Shown one piece after another: positions 53,137 to 61,180 of a stretch of 64,000 nucleotides of DNA. Every line of letters starts with the position of its first letter. Position 1 is the stretch's first letter. Source of the DNA: CALZIK01 sp945787635 (GTDB taxonomy: Bacteria > Acidobacteriota > Thermoanaerobaculia > Multivoradales > JAHEKO01); the NCBI GenBank assembly GCA_947259725.1, contig CAMYNM010000014.1, positions 34,956 through 98,955 of the forward strand, read 5' to 3'. The notes under the pieces are model-generated. The model did no database searches, had not been told where the DNA came from, and worked only from the letters and a program-made list of their open reading frames with translations. A program made the position numbers and the translations under genes.

Positions 53137-55083
53137 GGGCTCGACCACCGGCAAGAGGAGCCGGCTGGGGTGCTCGCTCGAGTGGTGCACGGAGTTCGTC
53201 GCCACGACACCCTCGCTCTCGCTCCAGTTGTCGCCGCCGGTGTTGAGGTTCCTGGCGAAGCGGGGGAAGTTCGAGCTCGAGACCTCGAGACGGATGCGGT
53301 GCCCCTTCTCAAAGGTGTTGCTGGTGGACATCGAGGAGATCGGGAGCTCGTAGACCCCGCCGGGCTCCATGAAGACCTGCTGGTCGTAGCCCTGGCGGAA
53401 GCGCGCGCGCTGGATGGTCTCGTCGATGTTGTACGCGGTGCCGTCAGGAAAGACATCGACCAGCTTGAGCGAAAAATCCGTGTCCCTGGCGCTCGATGAT
53501 ACGTAGAGGGTCGCCTCGACGAAGCCCGAGATCTTCAGAGGCTCATCGAGCGGTTCGCTGGTGTAGACCAGGACGTCGTGGCGGGCTTCGCGCTCCCGTT
53601 GATCGAAAACCCCCGCCGTCACCGCGTCTCCGGTGCAGCAGACGCCGCCGCCCAGCGAGATGACCGGGTTCATCGGGTCGTAGGGGAAGGTGTCGGTGGG
53701 CGCCGAGGAGTCACCCTCCGCCGCGGGAGCGTCCCGGGAGAGCCTGCCGTCTCCATAGAGGCTGTTCGCCTTGCCGCCGCTTCCCAGATACCAGATCTGT
53801 TTTCGGGCGGCCGGAGGCGGCCACGCGTCCGCGGTCTCCCAACGATTGGCGCCCATGGTGAAGTACCTGACCTTCGGCTTTTTCTTGAACGCGGCTTTGT
53901 CGCCCTTCAGGAACCGGTCGAAGAACTCGAGAATCATCTCGGTGTACGGCAGTCGCGCGTCGCCGAAATCCCGCTCGCCGACAACGGTCTTTTCCTTCGC
54001 TCGCCAGAAACCGCAGTGGGTAACCGGGGCCACGACCATGTACTGGTTGTTTCGGGCCTCTTTGTCGGCGCCGTTTTCGGTCGCGTGTTGAAACAGGGCG
54101 AGGTTCGGGCTGATCGAGACGTCGTACCAGGAGTTGAACCAGAAGGCGGGTACGCCCCAGGTTTCGCGGTCGTGGTAAAGGCCGCCCTCGTACCAGGCCG
54201 GATCGTTCGGCGCTCTGCGGATGAAGTCGGCGTACATGCCCTTGGGCCCTTTGACCTCCTTCATCATGTCGACCACGGGTAGGTGCTCCAGCGCCTCGTA
54301 CCATTCGACCTCGGGCATCTCGGGGGCCAGATCGAAATAGTCGGCTAGCCGGATCATGTCGTCGCGCGAGAGATCCTCCGGAAACGTCGGTCGCTGGGTG
54401 TTCTGGACGCCATAGAGCCAGACACCGAAGAGCATCTGGTAGACGCCACCGCGGTACCAGTTGCCCTGCTCGAAGAACTCACCGACCTGGCCGATGCCCG
54501 CGCCCGACGCCATCGGCACCATGGCGGCGTGCGCGGGATGATCCTCGCCCGCCAGCGCAAGCTGCCACTCCGCCGACGACGAGCAACCGATGGTTCCAAC
54601 CTTGCCGTTCGACCAGTCTTGCGCGGAGATCCAATCGAGAGCATCGTAGCCGTCGGTCTGCGGAAAGCCGAGGATCTCCCACTCGCCCTGGCTGAAGAAC
54701 TTACCGCGCTCGTTCTGGATTATGAACGCATAGCCGGCCTCGATCGCCGGGATCATGAGCTCGAGGCGACTCTGGCTGAGCTTGCTGAAATTGTACGGCG
54801 TGCGCCAGAAGATGGTCGGCACCGGGGCTCCCTCTTCGCCGGTGGCTTCCTTGGGCAGATAGATGTCGGTCGCGAGCCCGACCCCGTCGCGCATCGGCAC
54901 CATCAACTTCTTCTCGATCGTCGCGATCGATTCGAGCTTCATCTCGAGCTCTTCCCGTTCGGAATCGTCGTCGAGGAAGAACGGCGTTCGTTCCATGGCC
55001 TCGCTTGGATCGCTGAAAGCAAGAGCGCTCACCAGGAGCGTGAACACGGTGATGACGGCGAACGAACGCGAAGATGTTCTCAA
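53134..55083 (-). CDS. CocE/NonD-family (X-Pro dipeptidyl-peptidase S15-like) hydrolase
   Basis: 649 residues from a TTG with SD AAGGAGG. Signal peptide (FAVITVFTLLVSALAFS). The alpha/beta-hydrolase part has KKLMVPMRDGVGLATDIYLP, FWRTPYNFSK, and the nucleophile elbow GTIGCSSSAEWQ with Ser168 most likely catalytic. Then GWFNSWYD-like FWFNSWYDVSISPNL gives the Asp region, and VVAPVTHCGFW the His. The C-terminal ~200 residues form the jelly-roll of the family (LKISGFVEATLYVSSSARDTDFSLKLVDVFPDG). Secreted esterases and acyl-peptide hydrolases of this type degrade acylated or amide compounds. Substrate unknown. Confidence 0.9.
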   Translation of the reverse strand: MRTSSRSFAVITVFTLLVSALAFSDPSEAMERTPFFLDDDSEREELEMKLESIATIEKKLMVPMRDGVGLATDIYLPKEATGEEGAPVPTIFWRTPYNFSKLSQSRLELMIPAIEAGYAFIIQNERGKFFSQGEWEILGFPQTDGYDALDWISAQDWSNGKVGTIGCSSSAEWQLALAGEDHPAHAAMVPMASGAGIGQVGEFFEQGNWYRGGVYQMLFGVWLYGVQNTQRPTFPEDLSRDDMIRLADYFDLAPEMPEVEWYEALEHLPVVDMMKEVKGPKGMYADFIRRAPNDPAWYEGGLYHDRETWGVPAFWFNSWYDVSISPNLALFQHATENGADKEARNNQYMVVAPVTHCGFWRAKEKTVVGERDFGDARLPYTEMILEFFDRFLKGDKAAFKKKPKVRYFTMGANRWETADAWPPPAARKQIWYLGSGGKANSLYGDGRLSRDAPAAEGDSSAPTDTFPYDPMNPVISLGGGVCCTGDAVTAGVFDQREREARHDVLVYTSEPLDEPLKISGFVEATLYVSSSARDTDFSLKLVDVFPDGTAYNIDETIQRARFRQGYDQQVFMEPGGVYELPISSMSTSNTFEKGHRIRLEVSSSNFPRFARNLNTGGDNWSESEGVVATNSVHHSSEHPSRLLLPVVEP

Positions 55084-55161
55084 GAGTCCGGCCTCCTTGT
55101 CGCGAGGAATCGATTGCGGGTGAAGCGAGAGTGTATTCCTCTCCGGCGGTGGACCGCCGCG

Positions 55162-56844
55162 TCAGTTGCGACTATCGCGGGGCATGTGGATACGGACGTT
55201 CGCCGGCAGATCGAAGAGGACGGTCTGCGCACCGTCCGGCCAGCTGAGCTCGAGACGGTCGATCCGCTCCACTGGGCCGAGGCCGAAGTGGAAGCGAGGA
55301 TCATCGGCCGACACGTAGGAGGCGCCGATGACGCGGTGGCGAAAGAGAATCGGTCCGCCCGTGTGGGCAACGACGCGGATCGCGGCGGGGGCGTCCACCA
55401 GGAGCCACCGGCCGGCGCCACCGGAGACGTTGCGCAGCAGGGAGGGGGGGGCGTCGGTGTTCCAGACCGCCAGATCGACGTCACCATCTTGGTCGACGTC
55501 GCCCGCCGCGACACCGCGACTCGATTCCACGGCCGCGAGACCCGAGCCCGCGGTCGAGCTCGCATCCACGAAGTTGCCGTCGGCGTTCTCGAGAAGGAGG
55601 TTGGTTTGACGAAAGCTGGTTCCCGCGGTCGCCGGCGCCCGATCCGCCTGCGGGTAGATGTGGCCGTTAGCGATGAACAGATCGAGGTCGCCGTCGTTGT
55701 CGAAGTCGACCAGCTCCGGTCCCCACGACAGAAAGCCGTAGCTGGGCTGCGCGATTCCCAGGTCCATTGAAAGGTCCTCGAACAGGAAATCGCCGAGGTT
55801 GCGGTAGAAGGTGGACTGGTCCTGAGCGAAGTTGGTGACCAGAAGATCCACCTTGCCGTCGTTGTCGAGATCACCGGTCGCCAGCCCCATCCCAGCTTGA
55901 GCGTTGCCCTTGGCGTCGAGGGCTGCCCCGCTCCACAGGCCGACCTCCTCGAAACGCCCGGTGTCATTGCGATAGACGTAGTTGGGGTTCGAGTCATTGG
56001 CGGCGTAGAGGTCGAGATCGAAGTCGCCGTCGAGATCGAGAGCGGCGATCGCAAAGGTGTAGAAGAGCCCGACGTCCTCGAGCCCCGCCTCCGCGGTTCG
56101 TTCGACGAACCGGGCCGGCTTCGAGCTCGTCCCCACGTTCTCGAAAAACCTGTTGGCCAGTCCCTCGAGACCGAACGGGCCGAGCATTACCTTCATGCCT
56201 TCCCAAACCAGCGTCGGCTCGGCTCCGAGCACGTCGTCGAGCGTGCAGTCGATGTAGCCGCCGAGAAACAGGTCCTCGTCACCGTCGCCGTCGGCGTCAA
56301 AGAGAACCGCCGCCGTCGACCAGCCGTCGATGCCAGGAGCGTCGGCGAGACGTTCGAAGCTGCCGTCACCGCGATTGCGGAAGAGGACATCGACGCCGAA
56401 GTTGCTCACGAAAAGATCCGGCCAGCCGTCGCCGTCGACGTCTCCGACCGCGACCCCAGTGCTCCAACCGTCGTCGCCCACCCCGGCGTTCTCGGTCACG
56501 TCCTCGAAGCTGCCGTCGCCACGGTTACGGTAGAGGAGGTTGCGGCCCCGCTCGGCGACCTCGGCGCCGTCGAGGCGCCAGCCGTTGCCGAGGTAGAGGT
56601 CGAGATCGCCGTCGCGGTCGTAGTCGAAGAGCGCGAGGCCGCCGCCGCCCGATTCGAGCAGATGCGGCTTCTCGAGGCCGCCACACCAGGTGGGAGCGAC
56701 GAGCCCGGCCTCTGCGCCCGCGTCCTCGAAGCGGAGGTGAGAGGCTTGCGGTTCGCTGGCCGCGACGGCACCGCCGGGTGCCACCGCGGCCAGCGCGAGC
56801 CATGCTGCCGCCGCGATCAGAAATCGGGCGGTCCGCTCGCTCAC
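55162..56844 (-). CDS. CRTAC1-type FG-GAP repeat protein with ASPIC/UnbV C-terminus
   Basis: 560 residues, GTG at 56844 overlapping the upstream stop by GTGA. Signal peptide (RFLIAAAAWLALAAVAPGGAVA). Seven FG-GAP/VCBS calcium-loop repeats can be counted, e.g. DYDRDGDLDLYLGNG, DVDGDGWPDLFVSNFG, DADGDGDEDLFLGGY, DLDNDGKVDLLVTNF, DFDNDGDLDLFIANGH, DVDQDGDVDLAVWN. They form a seven-bladed integrin-like propeller. The last ~70 residues resemble the ASPIC/UnbV domain (HFGLGPVERIDRLELSWPDG). Members are secreted, calcium-binding surface or matrix proteins. An 82-base gap separates it from the CocE-like gene. Confidence 0.9.
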   Translation of the reverse strand: MSERTARFLIAAAAWLALAAVAPGGAVAASEPQASHLRFEDAGAEAGLVAPTWCGGLEKPHLLESGGGGLALFDYDRDGDLDLYLGNGWRLDGAEVAERGRNLLYRNRGDGSFEDVTENAGVGDDGWSTGVAVGDVDGDGWPDLFVSNFGVDVLFRNRGDGSFERLADAPGIDGWSTAAVLFDADGDGDEDLFLGGYIDCTLDDVLGAEPTLVWEGMKVMLGPFGLEGLANRFFENVGTSSKPARFVERTAEAGLEDVGLFYTFAIAALDLDGDFDLDLYAANDSNPNYVYRNDTGRFEEVGLWSGAALDAKGNAQAGMGLATGDLDNDGKVDLLVTNFAQDQSTFYRNLGDFLFEDLSMDLGIAQPSYGFLSWGPELVDFDNDGDLDLFIANGHIYPQADRAPATAGTSFRQTNLLLENADGNFVDASSTAGSGLAAVESSRGVAAGDVDQDGDVDLAVWNTDAPPSLLRNVSGGAGRWLLVDAPAAIRVVAHTGGPILFRHRVIGASYVSADDPRFHFGLGPVERIDRLELSWPDGAQTVLFDLPANVRIHMPRDSRN

Positions 56845-57323
56845 TCCCCGGCCAGGAGCTTGGCCGCGATCGCGTCGAAGTCGGCCCAGGCCGCAGTGCG
56901 CGCGTCCCCTGTGGTCGCCTGTCGCATCGCGGCCGAGGCTTCGAGAAGCTTCTTTTTCGCCTTGCGGGTCACAACCACGAAGCCGGTTTCGTAGGTGCCG
57001 CCCTCACCGTCGTCGGCGTTGTGGTGATGGCCGCCCTCGACCAGACGCTTGCGGATTCCGGCCACCGCGTTGTCGCCCTCGGTGGCGAAGAGGGCCATCT
57101 CGGCGGCGGTGCGGTCATATTCCTCACGCGCCATCGACCGTTTCGCGCCGCGGTAGTGGTCGTCGAGGATCGCCAGGACGAAGCCGCTTTCAGCGGCCCT
57201 CAGGGCGAGAATCGAGTCGGCCAGCGAGTCATAGGCCGCCGCCAGGCTGTCCGGTGTCTTTTGCGCCGCGAGCGGCAGCGCGAACAATGCCATACAGGCC
57301 ACGATCAGGATCTTCTTCGACAT
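56841..57323 (-). CDS. Exported alpha-helical hypothetical protein
   Basis: 160 residues; SD AAAGGAGG upstream. Signal peptide (ILIVACMALFALPLAAQ). The remainder is mostly helical, with long Ala/Leu/Asp/Lys stretches (AAAYDSLADSILALRAAESG, EEYDRTAAEMALFATEG) and a His-rich turn GGHHHNADDGEGG that might bind metal. No known family. Its stop overlaps the start of the CRTAC1 gene, so the two are translationally coupled and might form an exported complex. Function unknown. Confidence 0.65.
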   Translation of the reverse strand: MSKKILIVACMALFALPLAAQKTPDSLAAAYDSLADSILALRAAESGFVLAILDDHYRGAKRSMAREEYDRTAAEMALFATEGDNAVAGIRKRLVEGGHHHNADDGEGGTYETGFVVVTRKAKKKLLEASAAMRQATTGDARTAAWADFDAIAAKLLAGE

Positions 57324-57439
57324 GTCGTCCTCCTTTCGGAATGGAAAGCTCAGAACGACAACCTAAAGCAGATCCGGCACGCGGGCTCCACCCGAACGGG
57401 TAGTGCGGGCGCTTGGCGAGCGGATCCGGCGGCGCCGGA

Positions 57440-59818
57440 CTACTCCTGGAGCGGAAAAAGCGTCGCCAGGATCCTGTCCGTTCGGGAGCGCCAGCCGGCC
57501 CAGCCGAAGCTGTCCTTCATTTCGCCGCCGACGTAGGCGATGTTGTGGGCTTCGAGCGTCTGGGCGAACCGCCGGCTCTCCTCGTAGAGATCGAATCCGG
57601 CGTCCAGATCGCGTACCTCGTTCTTGTTCCAGTCGAGGTAGACCGTGACCTTGCTCGCGGCGTCGGTGCCGAGAAGCTCGCGTACGGCATCCTCGTAGCC
57701 GAGGCCTATCTGTGGGCTCTGAATGGCGACCTTGCCGAAGAGATCGGGATGCTTGAGCGCGACGTACGCGCTGGCGAGACCATAGCCCCGATGGCCCATG
57801 GTGGCGTGGCTCGACGGGGCGTCGGTCAGCCGGTACTTCTCGGCGAGGTGGGGGAGAAGCTCGCCCACCACCATCTCGAGGTGCTGGTCGGTGCCGGTGC
57901 CGCCGGCCTCGAGCCACCACTGGTCCCTGGGCTTCAGGAACGCGACCACCACGGGCTGAACGGTCTTGCCGATGAGGTTGTCGAGAGTGTTGGCCATGAG
58001 GCCCTTCTCGAGCCAGTTGAGGCCATCGTGGACGAGTAGGACCGGATAGCGCGCGGTGCCGTCGTCGTAGCCGGGTGGCAGATAGACCTTGAGCTCGCGT
58101 GTACCGAGCGTCTTGCTTTCGAACGCAACCTCTTCAATGCGCCCGCGCGGCCCGTCGGCGGGGGCCGCCGTGTGGCCGGGAAACTCGTAGCCGGCGGTCG
58201 TGAACTGCGAGTTCGGCGGGCCGCCCGAAGACGGAACCTGATCCGGATTCCGCGGGTCCGGGATGCGCTCGCCGAAATCCTTCATGAATTGATACTCGTA
58301 GCGCTCGCCGGGCTCGACCTCGACGCTTCGGTAGTAGAAGTCCGTGCCCTCGACCGGTTCCATGCCTACCGGGTTGTTGTTGGGCAGCATGGTGCCGCGC
58401 AGGGCGAGATCCTCGGTCTCGCCGCTGAAGACGAAGTGGGCGTAGCCGTCTTCGACAACCGGAGAGCGCGGGTGGGCTTTCAGAAACTCCGCGACTGCGG
58501 CGGCCTTGTCCTCGGCCGCGGCCAGGTCCGCGAGCCAACGTCCGAAGGCGTGCCCGGCGACGCCCTCGGACGCGCTCGCCGCCATAGCCCTTCGGCCGGC
58601 TCCGGCCAGGCGCACCGCCGCCATCTCCTCGAGATTGCGCACCAGCACCTTGCCGTCCGCGAAGGCCGGCCAGGTGTACGCGCTCGCCTCGAGCGCCTGG
58701 ATCCGTGCCCGCTCCCGGTAACCCTCGGGGGACGCGTCGGCGACCACGACCATGCCGTCCGATCCGAAGACGACCAGTTTGTCGTCCACGAGGATGAGGC
58801 CGCGCCCGCCCGGCGGGCGTGAGCGCCAGACGCGCTCACCGTCGCCGGCGTTCATGCACGAGAGCACCTGCCCGCGAAAGCCGTAGAGATACCCGTCGCG
58901 ATAGACCGGAAGAGCGTAGGTCTGCCCCAGTGTTTTGGAGCGGTAGAGCTCGCTCACCGCGTACTCGTTGTCGGTCTTGCCGACGCCCAAGACGACCGCG
59001 TCGCCACTTGCGAAGACCAGGAATTGGTTCGGGCCGGCATAGGTGGGGTTCGAGCTGCCCACCCAGTCGTTTTCGCCGAACTCGTGCGACCAGAGGACCG
59101 CGCCGTCCGCCGGCGAAAGCCCCATGACCTTCTTGCCGGCGACCGCGACGACCTGAAGCTCCCCGGCGAGCTCCATCGCGACCGGCATCTGATCTTCGAC
59201 CTTCTCGGCGACCGAGGACCACAGTGTCTTGCCGGTCTTGGGGTCGAGAGCCGAGATCGCCCGTCCCTCCGTGCCGCCGGTCATCACGATGAGCTTTCCG
59301 TCGACGAGGATCGGCGTCGTGCTGTAGCCGAAATGTGGCGGCTCGGAGCCGAAGTCGTCCTGAAGCTTCCGGCTCCACGCGAGCTTGCCGTCCTCGAGGC
59401 CGAGCGCCACGAGCTTGCCCTTGGCGCCGACCACGAACGCGTGCTCCACGGCCAGAAGCGGTGTCGACAGCGGGCCGTCGTCCGAGCCGTCGCGCGCTTT
59501 GTTGACCGAATCGTGCGCGTAGCGCCAGATCTCATCGCCGGTCGCGAGATCGAACGCCGCCACCACATCGGAGGTCCCGTTCGAGAACGCCGTGACCACT
59601 CGGCCGTCCGCGACCGCGATTCCCGAATAACCCGAGCCCAGGCCGATCCTCCAGACGGGCTCGAGGGTCGGTGCGTCGCCCAGATCGAGCGCGGCCGAAA
59701 CCCGCCCGTCCATCGCCGGCCCGCGCAGATGCGGCCAGGTGCCGGCGGCGAGTGCGGTCTGAGCTGTGAGCAGGGACAGAGCGAGCAGAGTCAACGAGTG
59801 CAGGCGAGTCGATCGCAT
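57440..59818 (-). CDS. PQQ-like propeller fused to an esterase-fold domain without catalytic Ser
   Basis: 792 residues with SD AAGGAGG. Signal peptide (LTLLALSLLTAQTALA) then TWPHLRGPAMDGRV and propeller repeats (AAFDLATGDEIWRY, ALGLEDGKLAWSR, ALDPKTGKTLWSS, GLSPADGAVLWSHE) up to about 410. An E-set domain (YAHFVFSGETEDLALRG...DFYYRSVEVEPGERYEYQFM) follows at about 460-545, then an esterase-D/enterochelin-esterase-like domain (ELKVYLPPGYDDGTARYPVLLVHDG, LPHLAEKYRLTD). At the nucleophile elbow, G-x-S-M-G-G is replaced by GHRGYG, with Arg677 where Ser should be. The His near the end is also missing (KDSFGWAGW). It should be non-catalytic, perhaps a binding module. Confidence 0.87.
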   Translation of the reverse strand: MRSTRLHSLTLLALSLLTAQTALAAGTWPHLRGPAMDGRVSAALDLGDAPTLEPVWRIGLGSGYSGIAVADGRVVTAFSNGTSDVVAAFDLATGDEIWRYAHDSVNKARDGSDDGPLSTPLLAVEHAFVVGAKGKLVALGLEDGKLAWSRKLQDDFGSEPPHFGYSTTPILVDGKLIVMTGGTEGRAISALDPKTGKTLWSSVAEKVEDQMPVAMELAGELQVVAVAGKKVMGLSPADGAVLWSHEFGENDWVGSSNPTYAGPNQFLVFASGDAVVLGVGKTDNEYAVSELYRSKTLGQTYALPVYRDGYLYGFRGQVLSCMNAGDGERVWRSRPPGGRGLILVDDKLVVFGSDGMVVVADASPEGYRERARIQALEASAYTWPAFADGKVLVRNLEEMAAVRLAGAGRRAMAASASEGVAGHAFGRWLADLAAAEDKAAAVAEFLKAHPRSPVVEDGYAHFVFSGETEDLALRGTMLPNNNPVGMEPVEGTDFYYRSVEVEPGERYEYQFMKDFGERIPDPRNPDQVPSSGGPPNSQFTTAGYEFPGHTAAPADGPRGRIEEVAFESKTLGTRELKVYLPPGYDDGTARYPVLLVHDGLNWLEKGLMANTLDNLIGKTVQPVVVAFLKPRDQWWLEAGGTGTDQHLEMVVGELLPHLAEKYRLTDAPSSHATMGHRGYGLASAYVALKHPDLFGKVAIQSPQIGLGYEDAVRELLGTDAASKVTVYLDWNKNEVRDLDAGFDLYEESRRFAQTLEAHNIAYVGGEMKDSFGWAGWRSRTDRILATLFPLQE

Positions 59819-59846
59819 CGGGGAAGCCTCCTTGGAGCCGTTGTGA

Positions 59847-59857
59847 CGCGTATTGTA
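59847..59857 (-). promoter_or_regulatory. Putative -10 element TACAATACGCG (minus strand)
   Basis: Exact copy of the 11-mer at 44121-44131, here 28 bases before the ATG at 59818 with the SD AAGGAGG in between. Spacing fits a short-leader promoter. No -35 box stands out. Confidence 0.45.
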
Positions 59858-60108
59858 CTCGTCCGGAAGGCGAGATTTTCGGGGCTGCTCGCGAAGCCGT
59901 CGGTCCGGACGGGGTTGCGGTGCTCGTGCCCAAGCCCGAGCACCTCATCGCGATGTAGGTCCGATCGATGGCGAACGATCCCGATCGCAAGTACCAGGAC
60001 CTGGCAGACGTGCGGGCATTACTGGGTGCTCCGGGCCTCGATCGGGAAGAAGTGCGAGGCTATTTCGAGTGGATGGGTTTGCCAGAGTCGGGGCATGAGC
60101 TCGAGTGA
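59857..60108 (+). pseudogene. C-terminal remnant of an AbiEii/MenT-like nucleotidyltransferase toxin
   Basis: The frame ending at the TGA 60106-60108 reads VAVLVPKPEHLIAM, a TAG at 59956-59958, then VRSMANDPDRKYQDLADVRA, LLGAPGLDREEVRGYFEWMGL. This is the C-terminal pattern of nucleotidyltransferase-fold toxins of type IV toxin-antitoxin systems (PEHLIAMKVQAMAND.., DLADIRFLL..., RGYFE). The N-terminal nucleotidyltransferase core is absent: upstream is the promoter of the divergent gene. An internal stop plus loss of the first two thirds make it a fossil. The adjacent open frame from ATG 60095 (SSSESPPLLGIQPEDPWAAI) runs into the assembly gap and is unrecognised. Confidence 0.6.
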
Positions 60109-60332
60109 ATCGCCGCCGCTCCTCGGCATTCAACCCGAAGATCCTTGGGCCGCTATTCAGCGGGCGATCGATTCGCTGCCCCTGCAGCCAGACGGCAGAG
60201 CCGAAAGACATCCGAGGGCTGGCCGGATTTCAAGCTCCAGCGGAAATCGCGGCGACNNNNNNNCGCTGTTGCCGCCGCTGCGGTTGGTTTCGCCCGGCGC
60301 TCGGGCTAGGATGGCTCGGTGGAGGAGGCCAG
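60109..60332. other. Assembly gap (7 N at 60257-60263) with unassigned flanks
   Basis: A run of seven N interrupts the sequence. To its left, two overlapping plus-strand frames are open (one from ATG 60095, another reading EPKDIRGLAGFQAPAEIAA), but neither matches a family I know. To its right nothing is coding until the alpha/beta hydrolase start. The true gap length is unknown, so a missing gene or mobile element between the toxin remnant and the hydrolase cannot be excluded. Confidence 0.6.
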
Positions 60333-61166
60333 TTGGAGGACATAAGTCCGCTTCACACAAAGGCTATTCGAGAGCCGGAGCGGCCGGCGGACCGTAGCTG
60401 GAACGAGACCCGAGTGAACCTCCGCGGCGCCGAGATCCGCTACGCTCGGGTGGGCGCCGGGACTCCGGTGCTGCTGCTCCATGGTTGGTCGAGCTCTCTC
60501 GACGCGCTCAAACCACTCGCGCTCGATCTCTCGAAGGGCTTTGACGTCATCGCGCTCGATCTCCCCGGGCACGGCGAGAGCAGTCCTCCGGAGGGGGTGT
60601 GGGGAGTCTCCGGTTTCGTGGACCTCGTTGAAGACCTGCTGGACCATCTCGCCCTCCCGCGGGTCGATATCGTCGCTCATTCCTTTGGTGCCCGGGTGGC
60701 GGCGAAGCTCGCCGCCGCGAAACCCGAGAAGGTAGGCCGCCTGGTCCTGATGGGTGCCGCGGGCCTCAGGCGCCGTCGCTCGCCGCGGTTGAGGGCCAAG
60801 ACCTTGGCGCTGAAGCTCGCGAAGTGGCTGGCACCCCTCGCCGGGAGCGCCGGCCGCCGCTGGAAGCACCGGCTCGTTGAGAAGGTCGCCTCCCGTGACT
60901 ATCTCGCGGCTGGGGAGCTCAGGCCGACGTTCGTCAAGGTGATCCAGGAGGATCTTTCCTCGAGCTACGCGGCGATCCGTTCGGAGACGCTTCTGATCTG
61001 GGGCGAGAACGACCTCGAAACACCTCTCGATCTGGCGCGGCGGATGAACCAGCTCGTCGCACGCTCGAAGCTCTTTGTCGTCAAGGGCGCCGGGCATTTC
61101 GTGTTCGTGGACCAGTTTCAGCAAGTGCGCCTGGCGACGCGGCGCTTTCTCACGGAAGGGCCTTGA
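60333..61166 (+). CDS. Alpha/beta-fold hydrolase
   Basis: 277 residues from a TTG at 60333 that has GGAGGAGG directly upstream; a GTG at 60414 (VNLRGAEIRY) is an alternative giving 250 residues. The fold is complete: oxyanion LLLHGWSSS, LDLPGHGESS, nucleophile elbow AHSFGARVAA (Ser), Asp in WGENDLETPL and His in GAGHFVFVD. Cytosolic. Its stop overlaps or touches the start of the Mur-ligase gene, so it belongs to the cell-wall operon with the membrane Mur ligase and ddl. This suggests a role in peptidoglycan-precursor or undecaprenyl metabolism, but the family is too broad for a substrate call. Confidence 0.85.
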   Translation: MEDISPLHTKAIREPERPADRSWNETRVNLRGAEIRYARVGAGTPVLLLHGWSSSLDALKPLALDLSKGFDVIALDLPGHGESSPPEGVWGVSGFVDLVEDLLDHLALPRVDIVAHSFGARVAAKLAAAKPEKVGRLVLMGAAGLRRRRSPRLRAKTLALKLAKWLAPLAGSAGRRWKHRLVEKVASRDYLAAGELRPTFVKVIQEDLSSSYAAIRSETLLIWGENDLETPLDLARRMNQLVARSKLFVVKGAGHFVFVDQFQQVRLATRRFLTEGP

Positions 61167-61180
61167 GCCCCCGGGCCGAA

